A stretch of 64,000 nt of DNA, taken from positions 186,001 through 250,000 of the forward strand of contig NZ_JBHUWD010000001.1 of assembly GCF_042670205.1 (NCBI RefSeq). Direction: 5' to 3'. Below, piece after piece: positions 7,475 to 17,300 of the stretch. The notes beneath the pieces were generated by a model. It saw only the letters and a list, made by a program, of their open reading frames with translations. It made no database searches and was not told the origin of the DNA. The translations under genes and the position numbers were made by a program. The DNA is from Luteimicrobium sp042670205 (GTDB taxonomy: Bacteria > Actinomycetota > Actinomycetes > Actinomycetales > Cellulomonadaceae). Position 1 is the first letter of the stretch, and each line of letters begins with the position of its first letter.

Positions 7475-8449
7475 ATGCCCGAGGTCACGCAGCCCACCAC
7501 CGACACCGCGTCGTCGCCGGTGCCGCCCCTCCCCGCCGGCCTCGCCGGCCGGCCCCCGCTCCCCGAGGTGCCCGGGTTCCGGCACCGCTGGGTCGATGTC
7601 CGCGGGGCGTCGGTGCACGTCGCCGAGGCCGGGACCGACGACGCGCCGCCGGTCCTCCTCCTGCACGGGTTCCCCCAGCACTGGTACGCCTGGCGCGGAG
7701 TGGCGGGCGACCTCGCACGCGACCGCCACGTCGTCGTGCCGGACCTGCCCGGCTTCGGGTGGAGCGAGCCCGCTTCCCACGGCTGGTCCACGGCCCAGCG
7801 CGCGGCGGACACGCTCGCGCTCCTCGACGCGCTCGGCCTCCACGGGCCGGTGGACGTCGCCGGGCACGACTGGGGCGCGTGGCTCGCGTTCCGCGTCGCG
7901 CTCGACGCGCCCGGGCGCGTGCGCCGGCTCGTCGCCGTCTCCGAGCTCCACCCGTGGCCCCTGCAGCGCCGGCTCGTCCCGCGCCTGTGGCGCATGTGGG
8001 TCACCGCGTTGTTCGAGGTCCCGGGCCTCGGCTCGGCCGTCCAACGCCGGCGCGGAGCGGTGCGGTGGTTCCTGAGCCGCGACGCGCGTGACGGCGCCGT
8101 CTGGACGGACGACCTCGTCGACGCCTACGCCGCCGTGACCGCGCGGCCGGACGTCGCGCACGCGGGACGCCGGCTGCACAGCGCGTTCGTGCTGCACGAC
8201 ATCGCCCGCATGATTCTGCGGCGCGACGGCCGGCGCGCGTACGACGTCCCCACGCAGATGGTCGCGGGCGACCACGACGCGTACATCCCGCCCGCCCTCG
8301 TGGCGCCGCCCCGGTCGCGCGCCGACGTCGTGCAGGTGTGGACCGTGCCCGGCGGCCACTTCGTCCTGGACGAGAACCCGCGGGCCGTCGCCGACGCCGT
8401 CCGCGGGCATCTCGACGCCCCGGACGAGGCCTTCCCCCGGGTACGATGA
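7475..8449 (+). CDS. Alpha/beta hydrolase, epoxide hydrolase-like
   Basis: Cytoplasmic alpha/beta-hydrolase of 324 residues. The oxyanion motif HGFPQ is at 64-68. The nucleophile is Asp132 in AGHDWGAW, so this is the epoxide hydrolase/haloalkane dehalogenase branch and not a serine esterase. The acid Asp is probably in AGDHDAYIP and the catalytic His in PGGHFVLDENP. A helical cap lies between. ATG at 7475 has GGAGG seven bases upstream. Divergent from marR and sharing its operator, it is likely induced by the compound it degrades. The C-terminus ends just before the glycine riboswitch. Confidence 0.88.
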   Translation: MPEVTQPTTDTASSPVPPLPAGLAGRPPLPEVPGFRHRWVDVRGASVHVAEAGTDDAPPVLLLHGFPQHWYAWRGVAGDLARDRHVVVPDLPGFGWSEPASHGWSTAQRAADTLALLDALGLHGPVDVAGHDWGAWLAFRVALDAPGRVRRLVAVSELHPWPLQRRLVPRLWRMWVTALFEVPGLGSAVQRRRGAVRWFLSRDARDGAVWTDDLVDAYAAVTARPDVAHAGRRLHSAFVLHDIARMILRRDGRRAYDVPTQMVAGDHDAYIPPALVAPPRSRADVVQVWTVPGGHFVLDENPRAVADAVRGHLDAPDEAFPRVR

Positions 8450-8482
8450 GCCCACAACTTCAGCTTCACGCCACTCGAACCG

Positions 8483-8726
8483 TGTCGGGAGAGTCTGCGC
8501 GTCGTCCGCCTCGGCGGAGGGCGCCGGACGCCGAAGGAGCAAGTCCTCCCCGGAATCTCTCAGGCCCCCGTACCGGCACGGCGAGGCAACTCTGGAAAGC
8601 GGTGCGCGCGTGCGCGCACCCACCGACGGTGCAAGTCGGCGCGCCCCGGGCGGGACCCTCCCGCGAACGGCGGACCGGCAAAACTCTCAGGTGGACGCTG
8701 CGCGTCCGGTGACAGAGCGGGGAGGG
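8483..8726 (+). ncRNA. Tandem glycine riboswitch (gcvT motif)
   Basis: Two glycine aptamers in series upstream of gcvP. Aptamer I runs from CGGGAGAG (8486-8493) through GCCGAAGGAGCAAG (8529-8542) to CTCTCAGG and ACTCTGGAAAGC (8589-8600). Aptamer II carries ACCGACGGTGCAAG (8622-8635), AAAACTCTCAGG (8680-8691) and closes near ACAGAGCGGGGA (8712-8723). These match the conserved core and the tandem layout of the family. Glycine binding usually switches on gcv expression so that excess glycine is broken down. The start codon follows about 52 bases later; whether control is on termination or initiation is not evident. Confidence 0.95.
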
Positions 8727-8777
8727 CCCAGCCCACCGGTCCGGCCGTCGTCGGACCACGCCCGCCCGGAGCACCCC

Positions 8778-11717
8778 GTGAACGAGCAGCACATCCCCGC
8801 GGCCTTCGACCGCGACCACTTCGCGACCCGGCACATCGGTCCCCGCGGCGTCCGCACGGGCGTCGAGGCAGCCGCCGACGGCACGGCCGGCGACGTCGTC
8901 CGCATGCTCGCCGTCCTCGGGCAGCCCTCGCTCGACGCCCTCGTCGACGCCGCGATCCCGGCGTCGATCCGCGAGCACGCGCCGCTCGACCTGCCCGCGG
9001 CGCGCACCGAGACCGAGGTCACGGCCGACCTGCGCCGGATCGCCGCGAAGAACGTCGTGAAGACCCAGATGATCGGGCTCGGCTACTACGGCACGACGAC
9101 GCCGCCCGTCATCCGCCGGAACGTCCTCGAGTCGCCCGGCTGGTACACGTCGTACACGCCGTACCAGGCGGAGATCTCGCAGGGCCGGCTCGAGGCGCTG
9201 CTCAACTTCCAGACCGTCGTCGAGGACCTCACGGGCCTCGCGATCGCGAACGCGAGCCTGCTCGACGAGGCCACGGCCGTCGCCGAGGCCGTCGCGCTCA
9301 TGTTCCGCGCGCACAAGACCGGGTCGAAGGGCGCGCGCGGCGCCGCAGGCGGCACGGTCGTGCTCGACGCCGAGCTGTTCCCCCAGACGCTCGCGGTCAC
9401 CTGCGGCCGGTCCGACGCCGCAGGGCTGCACGTCGTCGTCGCGGACCTCGCGGACGGGCTGCCCGAGGTCGAGGGCGACCTCGTCGGCGTCGTCCTGCAG
9501 CAGAGCGGCACGTCGGGCGTCGTCCGCGACCTGCGCCCGCTCGTCGCGGCGGCCAAGGAGCGCGGCGCCCTCGTGACGGTGGCCGCCGACCTGCTCGCCC
9601 TCACGATGCTCGTCTCGCCGGGCGAGCTCGGCGCGGACGTGTCCGTCGGCTCGGCGCAACGCTTCGGCGTCCCGCTGTTCTACGGCGGCCCGCACGCCGC
9701 GTTCATGGCGGTCCGCTCGGGCCTCGAGCGGTCGCTGCCCGGCCGGCTCGTCGGGGTGTCGGTCGACGCCGACGGCGCCCCCGCCTACCGCCTCGCGCTC
9801 CAGACGCGCGAGCAGCACATCCGCCGCGAGCGGGCGACGTCGAACATCTGCACCGCGCAGGCGCTGCTCGCGATCGTCGCGTCGATGTACGCGGTCTGCC
9901 ACGGCCCCCGCGGTCTCCGGGCGATCGCCGAGCGCGTGCACGACCGCGCCGCCGCACTGGCGGCCGGGGCGCGCGCCGCCGGCCTGACGGTCGTGCACGA
10001 CACCTTCTTCGACACGGTCCGCCTGCACGTCCCGGGCAGGGCGGCCGCCCTCGTCGACACCGCGTGCGAGGCGGGGATCAACCTGTACGCCCCGGACGCC
10101 GACCACGTCCAGGCGTCCTGCGACGAGACGACGACGCCGGAGACGATCGCGACCCTCCTGATCGCGCTGACCGGCTCGGAGCCGGCGGGCGTCGCCGCGG
10201 ACGCCACGCTCCCGGCCTGGGCGCTCCGCACCACCGAGTACCTGACGCACCCGGTGTTCAGCGCCCACCGCTCGGAGACGTCGATGCTCCGGTACCTGCG
10301 GGCGCTGTCCGACAAGGACCTCGCGCTCGACCGGACGATGATCCCGCTCGGCTCGTGCACCATGAAGCTCAACGCGACCGTCGAGATGGAGCCGATCTCC
10401 TGGCCCGGGTTCGCCGACGTGCACCCGTTCGTCCCCGCCGACCAGGCGACGGGCTACCGCGAGCTCGTCGAGACGCTCGAGGGCTGGCTCGCCGAGATCA
10501 CGGGGTACGCGGCGGTCTCGGTGCAGCCGAACGCCGGGTCGCAGGGCGAGTTCGCGGGGCTGCTCGCGATCCGCGGGTACCACCGGTCGCGGGGCGACGA
10601 GGGGCGCGACGTCGTCCTCATCCCGGCGTCGGCGCACGGCACCAACGCGGCGTCGGCGGCGCTGGCCGGCCTGCGCGTCGTCGTGGTGGCGACGGCGGAG
10701 GACGGGTCGGTCGAGCTCGACGACCTGCGGGCGAAGCTCGACCAGCACGGTCCCCAGGTCGCCGGGATCATGATCACGTACCCGTCGACGCACGGGGTCT
10801 ACGAGGCCCACGTCCGCGACGTCTGCGCCCTCGTACACGACGCCGGTGGTCAGGTGTACATCGACGGGGCCAACCTCAACGCGCTCGTCGGGCTGGCACG
10901 GCCCGGGCGGTTCGGCGGTGACGTCTCGCACCTCAACCTGCACAAGACGTTCTGCATCCCGCACGGCGGCGGCGGCCCGGGCGTGGGCCCGGTCGCGGTG
11001 GCCGAGCACCTGGTCCCGTTCCTCCCGGGCAACCCGCTCGACGCCGACGACGCGGCCGGTGTCCCGGTGTCCGCGGCGCCATACGGGTCCGCGGGGATCC
11101 TGCCGATCTCGTACGCGTACGTCGCGCTCATGGGGCCAGACGGGCTGACCGCGGCCACCGAGGGCGCTGTGCTCGGCGCGAACTACCTGGCCGCGCGGCT
11201 CCGCGAGCACTTCCCGGTGCTCTACGCGGGCCCGGACGGGCTCGTCGCCCACGAGTGCATCCTCGACCTGCGCGACATCACGAAGCGCACCGGCGTGACG
11301 GCCGAGGACGTCGCCAAGCGGCTCATGGACTACGGCTTCCACGCCCCGACGCTCGCGTTCCCGGTGCCCGGGACGCTCATGGTCGAGCCGACCGAGTCGG
11401 AGGACCTCGCGGAGCTCGACCGGTTCGTCGACGCGATGGTCGCGATCCGTGCCGAGGTGGACGCGGTCGAGCAGGGCCGGTGGCCCGTCGAGGAGTCGCC
11501 GCTGCGGGGCGCCCCCCACACGGCCGGCGCGCTGCTCGCGAGCGACTGGGACAAGGCGTACACGCGCGAGGAGGCCGCGGCCGTCGTCGGGCAGGACGGC
11601 CGCGCGGCCGCCCGAGCCGCGACCAAGTACTGGCCGCCCGTGCGCCGGATCGACGGCGCCTACGGGGACCGGAACCTCGTCTGCGCGTGCCCGCCGGTCG
11701 AGTCCTTCGCCGACTGA
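8778..11717 (+). CDS. gcvP: Glycine dehydrogenase (decarboxylating), P protein
   Basis: PLP enzyme that decarboxylates glycine and passes the aminomethyl group to the lipoyl arm of GcvH. At 979 residues it is the long, fused (alpha plus beta) form. The N-terminus DRDHFATRHIGP is typical. The C-terminal catalytic half has the PLP Lys723 in HLNLHKTFCIPHGGGGPG and the signature PLGSCTMKLNA near residue 525. GTG at 8778 has GGAG six bases upstream and gives the conserved N-terminus; upstream in-frame codons would run into the riboswitch. It heads the operon gcvP-gcvT-gcvH, separated from gcvT by paired hairpins. Confidence 0.97.
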   Translation: MNEQHIPAAFDRDHFATRHIGPRGVRTGVEAAADGTAGDVVRMLAVLGQPSLDALVDAAIPASIREHAPLDLPAARTETEVTADLRRIAAKNVVKTQMIGLGYYGTTTPPVIRRNVLESPGWYTSYTPYQAEISQGRLEALLNFQTVVEDLTGLAIANASLLDEATAVAEAVALMFRAHKTGSKGARGAAGGTVVLDAELFPQTLAVTCGRSDAAGLHVVVADLADGLPEVEGDLVGVVLQQSGTSGVVRDLRPLVAAAKERGALVTVAADLLALTMLVSPGELGADVSVGSAQRFGVPLFYGGPHAAFMAVRSGLERSLPGRLVGVSVDADGAPAYRLALQTREQHIRRERATSNICTAQALLAIVASMYAVCHGPRGLRAIAERVHDRAAALAAGARAAGLTVVHDTFFDTVRLHVPGRAAALVDTACEAGINLYAPDADHVQASCDETTTPETIATLLIALTGSEPAGVAADATLPAWALRTTEYLTHPVFSAHRSETSMLRYLRALSDKDLALDRTMIPLGSCTMKLNATVEMEPISWPGFADVHPFVPADQATGYRELVETLEGWLAEITGYAAVSVQPNAGSQGEFAGLLAIRGYHRSRGDEGRDVVLIPASAHGTNAASAALAGLRVVVVATAEDGSVELDDLRAKLDQHGPQVAGIMITYPSTHGVYEAHVRDVCALVHDAGGQVYIDGANLNALVGLARPGRFGGDVSHLNLHKTFCIPHGGGGPGVGPVAVAEHLVPFLPGNPLDADDAAGVPVSAAPYGSAGILPISYAYVALMGPDGLTAATEGAVLGANYLAARLREHFPVLYAGPDGLVAHECILDLRDITKRTGVTAEDVAKRLMDYGFHAPTLAFPVPGTLMVEPTESEDLAELDRFVDAMVAIRAEVDAVEQGRWPVEESPLRGAPHTAGALLASDWDKAYTREEAAAVVGQDGRAAARAATKYWPPVRRIDGAYGDRNLVCACPPVESFAD

Positions 11718-11718
11718 C

Positions 11719-11780
11719 CGCGAAGTACCCCGGCATCCGGGGTACTTCGCGAAGTACCCCGGATACCGGGGTACCTCGCG
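11719..11780. repeat. Two overlapping near-perfect hairpins between gcvP and gcvT
   Basis: Hairpin 1: CGCGAAGTACCCCGG (11719-11733), loop CAT, perfect 15-bp complement to 11751. Hairpin 2 reuses the CGCG: the same arm at 11748-11762, loop ATA, complement at 11766-11780 with one mismatch. The first starts two bases after the gcvP stop. The stems are long, loops are three bases and there is no T-tract. Possible roles: partial terminator setting the P:T ratio, mRNA stabiliser, or a remnant of a small repeat family. Confidence 0.85.
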
Positions 11781-11823
11781 GACAGCCACCGACTAGCCTC
11801 GACATGACGAGAGAGGGAGACCG

Positions 11824-13005
11824 ATGACGACCTCCGTAGAGACCCCCGACGACGCCACCACGGCCACGCCCCGGCACACGCCGCTGCACGACGAGCACGT
11901 CGCGCTCGGCGCCACGCTGACCGAGTTCGGCGGCTGGCTGATGCCTCTCCGGTACGCGAGCGACCTCGCCGAGCACCGGGCGGTGCGCGCCGCGGCGGGC
12001 CTGTTCGACCTGTCCCACATGGGGGAGATCCGCCTGCGCGGTCCCGAGGCGGGGAACGCGCTCGACGTCGCACTGGTGGGCTGGCTGTCCCAGGTGCAGC
12101 CGGGCCGGGCGCGCTACTCGATGATCACGAACGAGTTCGGCGAGGTGATCGACGACCTCGTCGTCTACCGGCTCGCGGACGACGACTTCCTGGTCGTGGC
12201 GAACGCGTCCAACGCACCGGTCGTGGCGCGCGAGCTCGTCAGCCGCGCGGCGCCGTTCGACGTGGAGGTCACGGACGAGTCCGAGGCGACCGCGCTGGTC
12301 GCGGTCCAGGGCCCGCTCGCCGAGCAGATCGTCACCGGCCTCGCCGCCGGCGACGCGGACAAGGTCCGCGCGCTGAGGTACTACGCGAGCGTCCCGGCGA
12401 CAGTCGCGGGTGTCGAGGCGCTCGTCGCCCGCACCGGGTACACGGGCGAGGACGGCTTCGAGCTGTTCGTCCCGGCCGACCACGCGGTCGCGCTGTGGCG
12501 GTCGCTGCTCGGTACCGGCGCGGAGGACGGCCTCGTCCCCGCCGGGCTCTCGGCCCGTGACTCGCTGCGCCTCGAGGCCGGCATGCCGCTCTACGGCCAC
12601 GAGCTCGACCTCACGACCACGCCCTACGACGCCGGGCTCGGCCGCGTGGTGCGTCTCGACAAGACCACCGACGACGGCGCCGTGCTCGAGTTCGTGGGCC
12701 GCGCGGCGCTGGCGTCGCGGCGCGGCTGCGAGCCGGCCCGCGTGCTCGTCGGGCTGAGCGCCGCCGGACGCCGGGCCGCACGCGAGGGCGACCACGTCGT
12801 CGTGCGCGGGCACGTGCCCCAGATCGTCGTGGGAAAGGTGACGAGCGGCGCGCCGTCGCCCACGCTGGGCCACGCGATCGCCATGGCGTACGTGACGCCG
12901 GAGGTCTCGGCGGTGGGGACCGAGCTCGCCGTCGACGTCCGCGGGCGCGAGGAGCCGGTAGAGGTCGTCGAGCTGCCGTTCTACCGTCGTCCTGACAAGG
13001 CCTGA
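11824..13005 (+). CDS. gcvT: Aminomethyltransferase, glycine cleavage T protein
   Basis: Transfers the one-carbon unit from the aminomethyl-lipoyl arm of GcvH to tetrahydrofolate, giving methylene-THF and ammonia. 393 residues, usual for actinobacteria. The N-terminal folate-binding domain has FGGWLMPLRYASDLAEHRAVR and GLFDLSHMGEI; GYTGEDGFELF and the AGLSARDSLRLEAGMPLYGHEL block follow; the C-terminal beta-barrel ends at residue 390. ATG at 11824 follows GGGAG with a five-base gap. Its product methylene-THF is also the substrate of the MetF encoded at 38 kb. Confidence 0.96.
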   Translation: MTTSVETPDDATTATPRHTPLHDEHVALGATLTEFGGWLMPLRYASDLAEHRAVRAAAGLFDLSHMGEIRLRGPEAGNALDVALVGWLSQVQPGRARYSMITNEFGEVIDDLVVYRLADDDFLVVANASNAPVVARELVSRAAPFDVEVTDESEATALVAVQGPLAEQIVTGLAAGDADKVRALRYYASVPATVAGVEALVARTGYTGEDGFELFVPADHAVALWRSLLGTGAEDGLVPAGLSARDSLRLEAGMPLYGHELDLTTTPYDAGLGRVVRLDKTTDDGAVLEFVGRAALASRRGCEPARVLVGLSAAGRRAAREGDHVVVRGHVPQIVVGKVTSGAPSPTLGHAIAMAYVTPEVSAVGTELAVDVRGREEPVEVVELPFYRRPDKA

Positions 13006-13076
13006 CGGCGCTGCGCCACCCACCCCAGGAACCCCTCGACCTCAGACCCGCTGAGCCGACCACCGGAAGGACCCCC

Positions 13077-13454
13077 ATGGCCGACGCGACTTTTCCCGCC
13101 CAGCTCCAGTACACCGTCGAGCACGAGTGGCTCGACGGCTCCGACCCGGCCGTCGTCGGGATCACGTCCACCGCGGCCGAAGCGCTGGGCGACATCGTCT
13201 ACCTCGAGCTTCCCGCGGTCGGCGACGACATCGCGGCCGGCACGGTGATCGGCGAGATCGAGTCGACCAAGTCGGTCTCCGAGCTGTACTCGCCCGTCAC
13301 CGGCACGGTCGTGGCCGTGAACGACGCCGCGGTCGAGGACCCGTCGCTCGTGAACTCCGACCCGTTCGGTGAGGGCTGGCTGCTCAAGGTCGACGTGACC
13401 GAGGTCGGCCCGGTGCTGACGGCCGAGGAGTACCAGGCGCAGGTCGGGGCCTGA
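13077..13454 (+). CDS. gcvH: Glycine cleavage H protein (lipoyl carrier)
   Basis: Lipoyl-carrying shuttle protein of 125 residues that moves the aminomethyl group between the P, T and L proteins. The lipoylation site is Lys65 in IGEIESTKSVSELYSPVTG. The N-terminal YTVEHEWL and the C-terminal WLLKVDV and AEEYQAQV are standard. ATG at 13077 follows AAGGA with good spacing. The L protein (dihydrolipoyl dehydrogenase) is not encoded here and is presumably shared with other complexes elsewhere. Confidence 0.97.
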   Translation: MADATFPAQLQYTVEHEWLDGSDPAVVGITSTAAEALGDIVYLELPAVGDDIAAGTVIGEIESTKSVSELYSPVTGTVVAVNDAAVEDPSLVNSDPFGEGWLLKVDVTEVGPVLTAEEYQAQVGA

Positions 13455-13456
13455 CC

Positions 13457-14176
13457 GTGCGTACGGCCGGCCGGCGGGCGCTCGTGCTCGCCGGCCGCGG
13501 CCGGTACGAGGACCCGTGGCACGACACGGCCGCCACGTCCCACGAGGTCGCGACCGCGCTCGCCGAGGTCGGGGTGGACGCGGAGGTGCGGGGCACGTTC
13601 GCGGGTGCGTTCGGCGACCTGGACGGGTTCGACCTCGTGGTCGTGAACGCGTGCGCGGCGCGCCCCTCGCTCGACCCGGCGACCGACGGCGACGACGCCG
13701 CCTGGGAAGACGCGTTCGCGGCGCTGGGTGCGTGGGCGTCGTCGGGCGGGCGGCTGCTCGCGCTGCACCAGGCGGCGAACGCCTTCCAGGACCGCCCGGC
13801 GTGGGCGGAGGTCTGGCACGGGATGCTCGGCGGGAGCTGGGTGCCCGGGCGCTCGATGCACCCGGAGCGCGGGCGCGCGCTGTTCGACGTCCGCGACCCG
13901 GCGCACCCGGTGACGCGCGGCCTCGCCGGCCCCGACGCGACCTTCACCGCCGACGACGAGCGCTACTCCTACCTCGACGTCGCGCCCGAGGTGCACGTCC
14001 TGGTGACGCAGCGCCACGACGGCGTCGACCACCCCGTGGTCTGGACGTACGACGCGCACGGCGGGCTCACGGTCTACGACGCGCTCGGTCACGACGCGCG
14101 TGCCTACCGCGAGCCCGTCCGACGCCGGCTGCTGCAGCGCGAGGCGCTCTGGCTGCTGGAGCTCCCCTCCCCGTGA
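13457..14176 (+). CDS. ThuA-like (glutamine amidotransferase-fold) domain protein
   Basis: Protein of 239 residues with the ThuA/trehalose-utilisation fold: ALVLAGRGRYEDPWHDT at the start, a strand-helix run to VVVNACAA, the LLALHQAANAF block, and WTYDAHGGLTVYDALGHDARAY near the end. The GTG begins two bases after the gcvH stop, so translation depends on or is coupled to gcvH. ThuA proteins take part in disaccharide use or act as sugar-linked amidase-fold proteins of unclear chemistry. A link to glycine cleavage is suggested only by position. A perfect palindrome begins at its stop codon. Confidence 0.8.
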   Translation: MRTAGRRALVLAGRGRYEDPWHDTAATSHEVATALAEVGVDAEVRGTFAGAFGDLDGFDLVVVNACAARPSLDPATDGDDAAWEDAFAALGAWASSGGRLLALHQAANAFQDRPAWAEVWHGMLGGSWVPGRSMHPERGRALFDVRDPAHPVTRGLAGPDATFTADDERYSYLDVAPEVHVLVTQRHDGVDHPVVWTYDAHGGLTVYDALGHDARAYREPVRRRLLQREALWLLELPSP

Positions 14177-14229
14177 GTGCGTGACTTTTGTGCGACACGC
14201 CGGGCGTGTCGCACAAGAAGTGCGCACTC
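14175..14229. repeat. Perfect palindrome at the ThuA gene 3' end
   Basis: Core TTGTGCGACACGCC (14188-14201) mirrored perfectly at 14203-14216 with one central base, flanked by GAGTGCG (14175-14181) mirrored as CGCACTC (14223-14229). Probably a terminator for the gcv operon or a protein-binding palindrome. The outer arm overlaps the end of the ThuA reading frame. Confidence 0.75.
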
Positions 14230-14249
14230 AGCGGGACGGGCAGGGCAAA

Positions 14250-14288
14250 CGGCGCCCGCCCCGGTCCCGAGGACCGAGGGGGGCGCCG
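14250..14288. terminator. Hairpin terminator of the GH92-GH76 gene
   Basis: CGGCGCCCGCCCCGGTC (from 14250) pairs with GACCGAGGGGGGCGCCG (to 14288) with small mismatches around a CCGAG loop. It lies 27 bases beyond the stop of the minus-strand mannosidase gene and next to the 3' palindrome of the gcv operon, so each operon has its own hairpin. Confidence 0.65.
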
Positions 14289-14314
14289 CTCCCGTGTGCG
14301 TCAACGGACGGCTG

Positions 14315-17300
14315 TCAGGCCTCCTTCGCCGGGATCGCCGCGAGCAGGGCGCTCAGCGCGCTGGCCTGGGTGCGCCAGTCGAACGTGTTGGCCTTCTCCG
14401 TCCCGTTGCCGCCGGCCCAGCGCAGACCGAGGCGGTCGTCGCGGTTCCGGTCGTGCGCCCAGACGGACTGGGCCTGGCGGTCGACGAACGCCTGGTACGG
14501 GTGGTCCTTCAGCGTGTCGTTGAGGTCACCCAGGTACCGGAGGAACACGCCCTTGAACTGCTTGGCGTTGTCGTCGCAGGTGCCGGCTGGGTCGCACTCC
14601 TCGGTGAGGATCCCGTCGGTGACCAGCTCCGGGTCGGTCGTGCCGGCGTCGGCGAGCTTGCGCACCGTCTTGAGGACGGACGCGTCGCCGGTGGCCTTGT
14701 AGAGCTCGAGGCCGCCGCCCAGGAACACGCCCTGGTTGTACGTCCACACGGTGCCGCCGTTGTTCTGGCACTTGGCGTCGAGGCCGTCGTTCACGAGCCC
14801 CTTGGCGTTGATCATCCCGCTCGAGGTGATCCAGTCCCAGCCCGCCTGCGAGCGCGCGAGCCAGGTCGTGTCGCCCTTGATGCGGTTGTGCAGCTCGGCC
14901 GTCAGGCGGACCCAGAGGCCGTTCGTGACCGCGTTCTTGTAGGTGCGCTCGGCGTCCCACCAGACCCCGCCCCCGCAGGTGCTGGTGTCCCAGTACCCGT
15001 CGACGTACTCGCCGATCTTCGTGGCCATGTCGAGGTACTTCTGGTCACCGGTCAGGTCGTACGCCTGGACCCAGGCGAGGCCCCACCACTCGGAGTCGTC
15101 GATCGCCCGGCTGGTGAAGTTGCCGAGGAGCTCGTCACCGGAGAGCTGGCCCGCGGGGAACTTCCCCTTGTCCTGCTCGAACGTGCGGTCCACCTGCGCC
15201 AGGTAGCTCGTGTCACCCGTGCGCTGCATGTACTCGACGACGGTCTGGGTCGCGACGGCGGAGTTCCACCAGCTCGACGGCCACCAGGCCTTGCCCGGGT
15301 CGTAGTCGCTCATGAGCACCGCGGCGGCGCTGGTCGCCCGCGTCGTCGACGGCGGGGACGCGATCAGCTGGTCGACCAGCGGCAGCAGGGCCGCCTTGGC
15401 GTCCTTGCTCACCTTGTTGTCCTTCGCGCCGGCGATCGCGGACCGCAGGTCCTCGAGGGCCTGCGCGAGCGGCGCGGCGTGGTTGCCGTCGGCGGCGGCC
15501 TGGGCCTTGTCGACCAGGTCGACCAGGTCGTGCGAGACCCCGCCGATGATGTCCTTGCTGCGGGTCAGCTCACCGAGCTGGGCTCGCAGCAGGTCCAGTC
15601 CCTCGCCGTCGCCGATCCACTGCGACACGACGAGCTCGAGCTGCGCCCGCACGTCGTCGGGCAGCAGGCTCTGCGGCATGCCGTCCATCGCGGCCTTGAG
15701 CGCCCGCACCTGGGCCTTCACGGCGTCGGCGTCCCCGGCGTCCTCGGCCTTCTGGGCCGCGTCGACGAGCGCGCCGAGGTCCTTGGCGGTGCGCTCCGGG
15801 ATCTCGTGGTGCTGCCGCGCCGACGTGATGACGTCCGCGAGCTCCGAGACGCGCGGGGTGTGCGCGAGCAGCTCGACCTCGGACAGGGCGGTCGTCTTCG
15901 CCTGGCTCTTCGTCACCGCCACCCGGTACTGCCGGTAGATGCCCGGGTGCGCCACGGAGAACGCCCGCGTCTGCTGACGCTCGGAGAACGTCTCGCCGCT
16001 GCGGGTGTCGAGCGTGACCCACGTCTTGCCGTCCTGCGAGCCCTGCAGCTTCCAGGCGGTCGGGTCGGCACCCTTCGCGGCCGCCGACGTCAGCGTGTAC
16101 ATGGTGGCGCGGGCGGTGCGGCCGGTGAGCGCGTACGACACCGTGGGCGTCGCGGACGAGAACGTCGCCCCCGTGCCGGACGTGTTGTCGAAGAGCTTGG
16201 CCACCTCGGCGTCGGCGTCGTCGGCCGTCGCCTTCCCGGCCTTCGGGCCGGTGACGTCGGCGAGCGGGTCGGGGACGTCGTCGCCCTGGGTGATCGACGG
16301 CAGGCCGTCCTTCGCCCCGGTGCCCCACGACGACGGCGTCGGGCCCATGTTGAAGACGACGGTGCCGCCGGCGGTGAGCTGGTCCTGCGTGAAGACCGTC
16401 GAGTTCTGGGCCTTCCCGTTGACCGTGACGCCCTGAACGTAGACGTTCGTCGCGCTGTTGTCCGGCGCGCTGATGACGAGGTCCTTGCCGCTCGCGAGGT
16501 GGATCGTCGCCTTCGTGAAGAGCGGCGAGCCGATCGCGTACGTGGGGCTGCCGACCTGCAGCGGGTAGAAGCCCAGCGAGCTGAAGACCTGCCACCCCGA
16601 CATCTCGCCGTTGTCCTCGTCGCCCGGGTAGCCCTGGCCGATCTCGCTGCCCACGAACCCGCGGGCGAGAGCCTCACGGACGATGGCCTGGGTCTTCGAG
16701 GGCTGTCCGACGGCGTCGTACAGGTACGGGATGTGGTGCGAGACCTGGTTGCTCAGTCCCCACTGGCCCATGCGGACCGCCTTGGCCTCGCGCATCTCGT
16801 GGATCACGCCGCCGTAGGCGCCGGGGTACTGCGCCGTCTCGGGGGTCGCGAAGAACTCGTCGAGCTTGTCGGCGAGCTTTGTGCGGCCGCCGTACAGGTT
16901 GGCCAGACCCTGCGGGTCCTGGACCGCGTGGAACGCGAAGTTCCAGGCGTCCGTCTCGGTGTAGGGGCTGCCCCACGCGCGCGGGTCGAAGTCCGACGCG
17001 GCCTGCGCCCAGTCACCCGAGGCGTCCTTGGCGCGGAAGAACCCGGTCTGCGAGTCGAAAAGGTTGACGTAGTCGAGCGAGCGGTTGAGGTAGTACTCGT
17101 AGTTGTCCGCGTACTCCTGGTGGTGCGCGTCCGACGCGTCGGTCGAGTCGAGGAGCTTCTTCGACATCATCGCGATGCCGTAGTCGTTGAGGTAGTCCTC
17201 GAGCGACCACGACGCGCTCTCGTGCGTCGACGACGGCGTGTAGCCGAGGAACGTCGCCTGGTCCTGGCCCTTGCGGCCCACGTTCTCGTTCGGCGGCGCG

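Noticed and set aside
8466..11789. A 1107-residue minus-strand open frame opposite gcvP
   Set aside because: It spans the riboswitch and the whole of gcvP in antisense with shadow composition; no motif supports it.
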